Below, one piece after another: positions 5,234-5,299 of a DNA stretch of 5,299 bases (position 1 is the first letter of the stretch; the number at the start of each line of letters is the position of its first letter). Made by a program: the position numbers and the translations under genes. The notes beneath the pieces are model-generated. The model saw nothing but the letters and a program-made list of their open reading frames with translations. It did no database searches and was not told the origin of the DNA. Source of the stretch: Deltaproteobacteria bacterium RBG_13_61_14 (GTDB lineage: Bacteria > RBG-13-61-14); NCBI GenBank assembly GCA_001797815.1, contig MGQK01000091.1:10740-16038 (forward strand), read 5' to 3'.

Positions 5234-5299
5234 GCAAAGCCTGGCTGGGCTTCAGCCTGCTCGTGGCCGCGGCCAGTGGCCACGGTCTCGCGGTGAACT
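5230..5299 (+). CDS. Start of a probable exported protein (signal peptide), cut by window edge
   Basis: From GTG at 5230 the frame is open to the window end and gives 23 residues, beginning MSKAWLGFSLLVAAASG and ending HGLAVN. It looks like a signal peptide: a positive residue near the start, a hydrophobic core from about 4 to 16, and a plausible cleavage after GLA (residue 21). GTG codons at 5221 and 5179 are alternative in-frame starts; none has a clear Shine-Dalgarno sequence. The 5230 start gives the cleanest signal peptide and a GTGA overlap with the preceding mini-ORF. The mature protein is not visible, so its function is unknown. In this context an outer-membrane or periplasmic protein of the export pathway would make sense, but that is inference. 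Confidence 0.45.
   Translation, partial: MSKAWLGFSLLVAAASGHGLAVN

Noticed and set aside
5264-5283. Palindromes TGGCCGCGGCCA and GTGGCCAC near the window end, as possible protein binding sites
   Set aside because: They fall in the signal-peptide coding region and are explained by Val/Ala codons (GTG GCC GCG GCC) in GC-rich DNA; no spacing or repeat pattern suggests an operator.
1-5299. CRISPR arrays, tRNA or rRNA genes, insertion sequences, attachment sites
   Set aside because: I saw no spaced direct repeats, transposase motifs, terminal inverted repeats or structural RNA signatures; almost all bases are in coding genes.

Overview
This window holds a compact, one-direction (+ strand) operon for making and exporting a surface polysaccharide (capsule or exopolysaccharide, or possibly O-antigen) by a Wzx/Wzy-type route. 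The DNA is GC-rich (about two thirds G+C by eye). An outer-membrane export (OPX/Wza-type) protein and a fused Wzz-kinase (Wzc-type) point to a Gram-negative, diderm bacterium. The taxon cannot be fixed from this sequence; high-GC Proteobacteria, Myxococcota and PVC-group or Acidobacteria-like lineages all fit.

Layout: (1) positions 1-240, the C-terminal end of a polysaccharide export protein with an SLBB domain; (2) 260-2401, a Wzc-like chain-length regulator fused to a BY-type tyrosine autokinase with a tyrosine-rich tail; (3) 2380-3711, a multi-membrane-span Wzy/WaaL-family O-antigen polymerase or ligase; (4) 3705-5159, a polyprenyl-phosphate sugar-1-phosphate transferase (WcaJ/WbaP type) that would start repeat-unit synthesis; (5) 5159-5233, a possible 24-codon mini-ORF; (6) 5230 to the window edge, the start of a probable secreted or outer-membrane protein with a GTG start and a signal peptide.

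The genes are tightly packed: a 19-base gap, then overlaps of 22, 7, 1 and 4 bases. No gene-free stretch is longer than about 20 bases, and I see no internal promoter or intrinsic terminator, so one polycistronic transcript with translational coupling is likely. The functional chain would be as follows. The phosphotransferase loads the first sugar phosphate on the lipid carrier. Glycosyltransferases and a flippase, neither present here, would finish and flip the unit. The Wzy-like protein polymerises it. The kinase controls chain length and export through phosphorylation cycles of its tail. The OPX protein passes the polymer outward.

This is a recognisable pathway rather than a wholly new system. 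The points worth a second look are local: a hairpin covering the only Shine-Dalgarno-like bases of the polymerase gene, an A6 run in the kinase/polymerase overlap, the periodic 10-tyrosine kinase tail, an OPX protein that ends right after its SLBB domain, and the double stop/start overlap around the mini-ORF.
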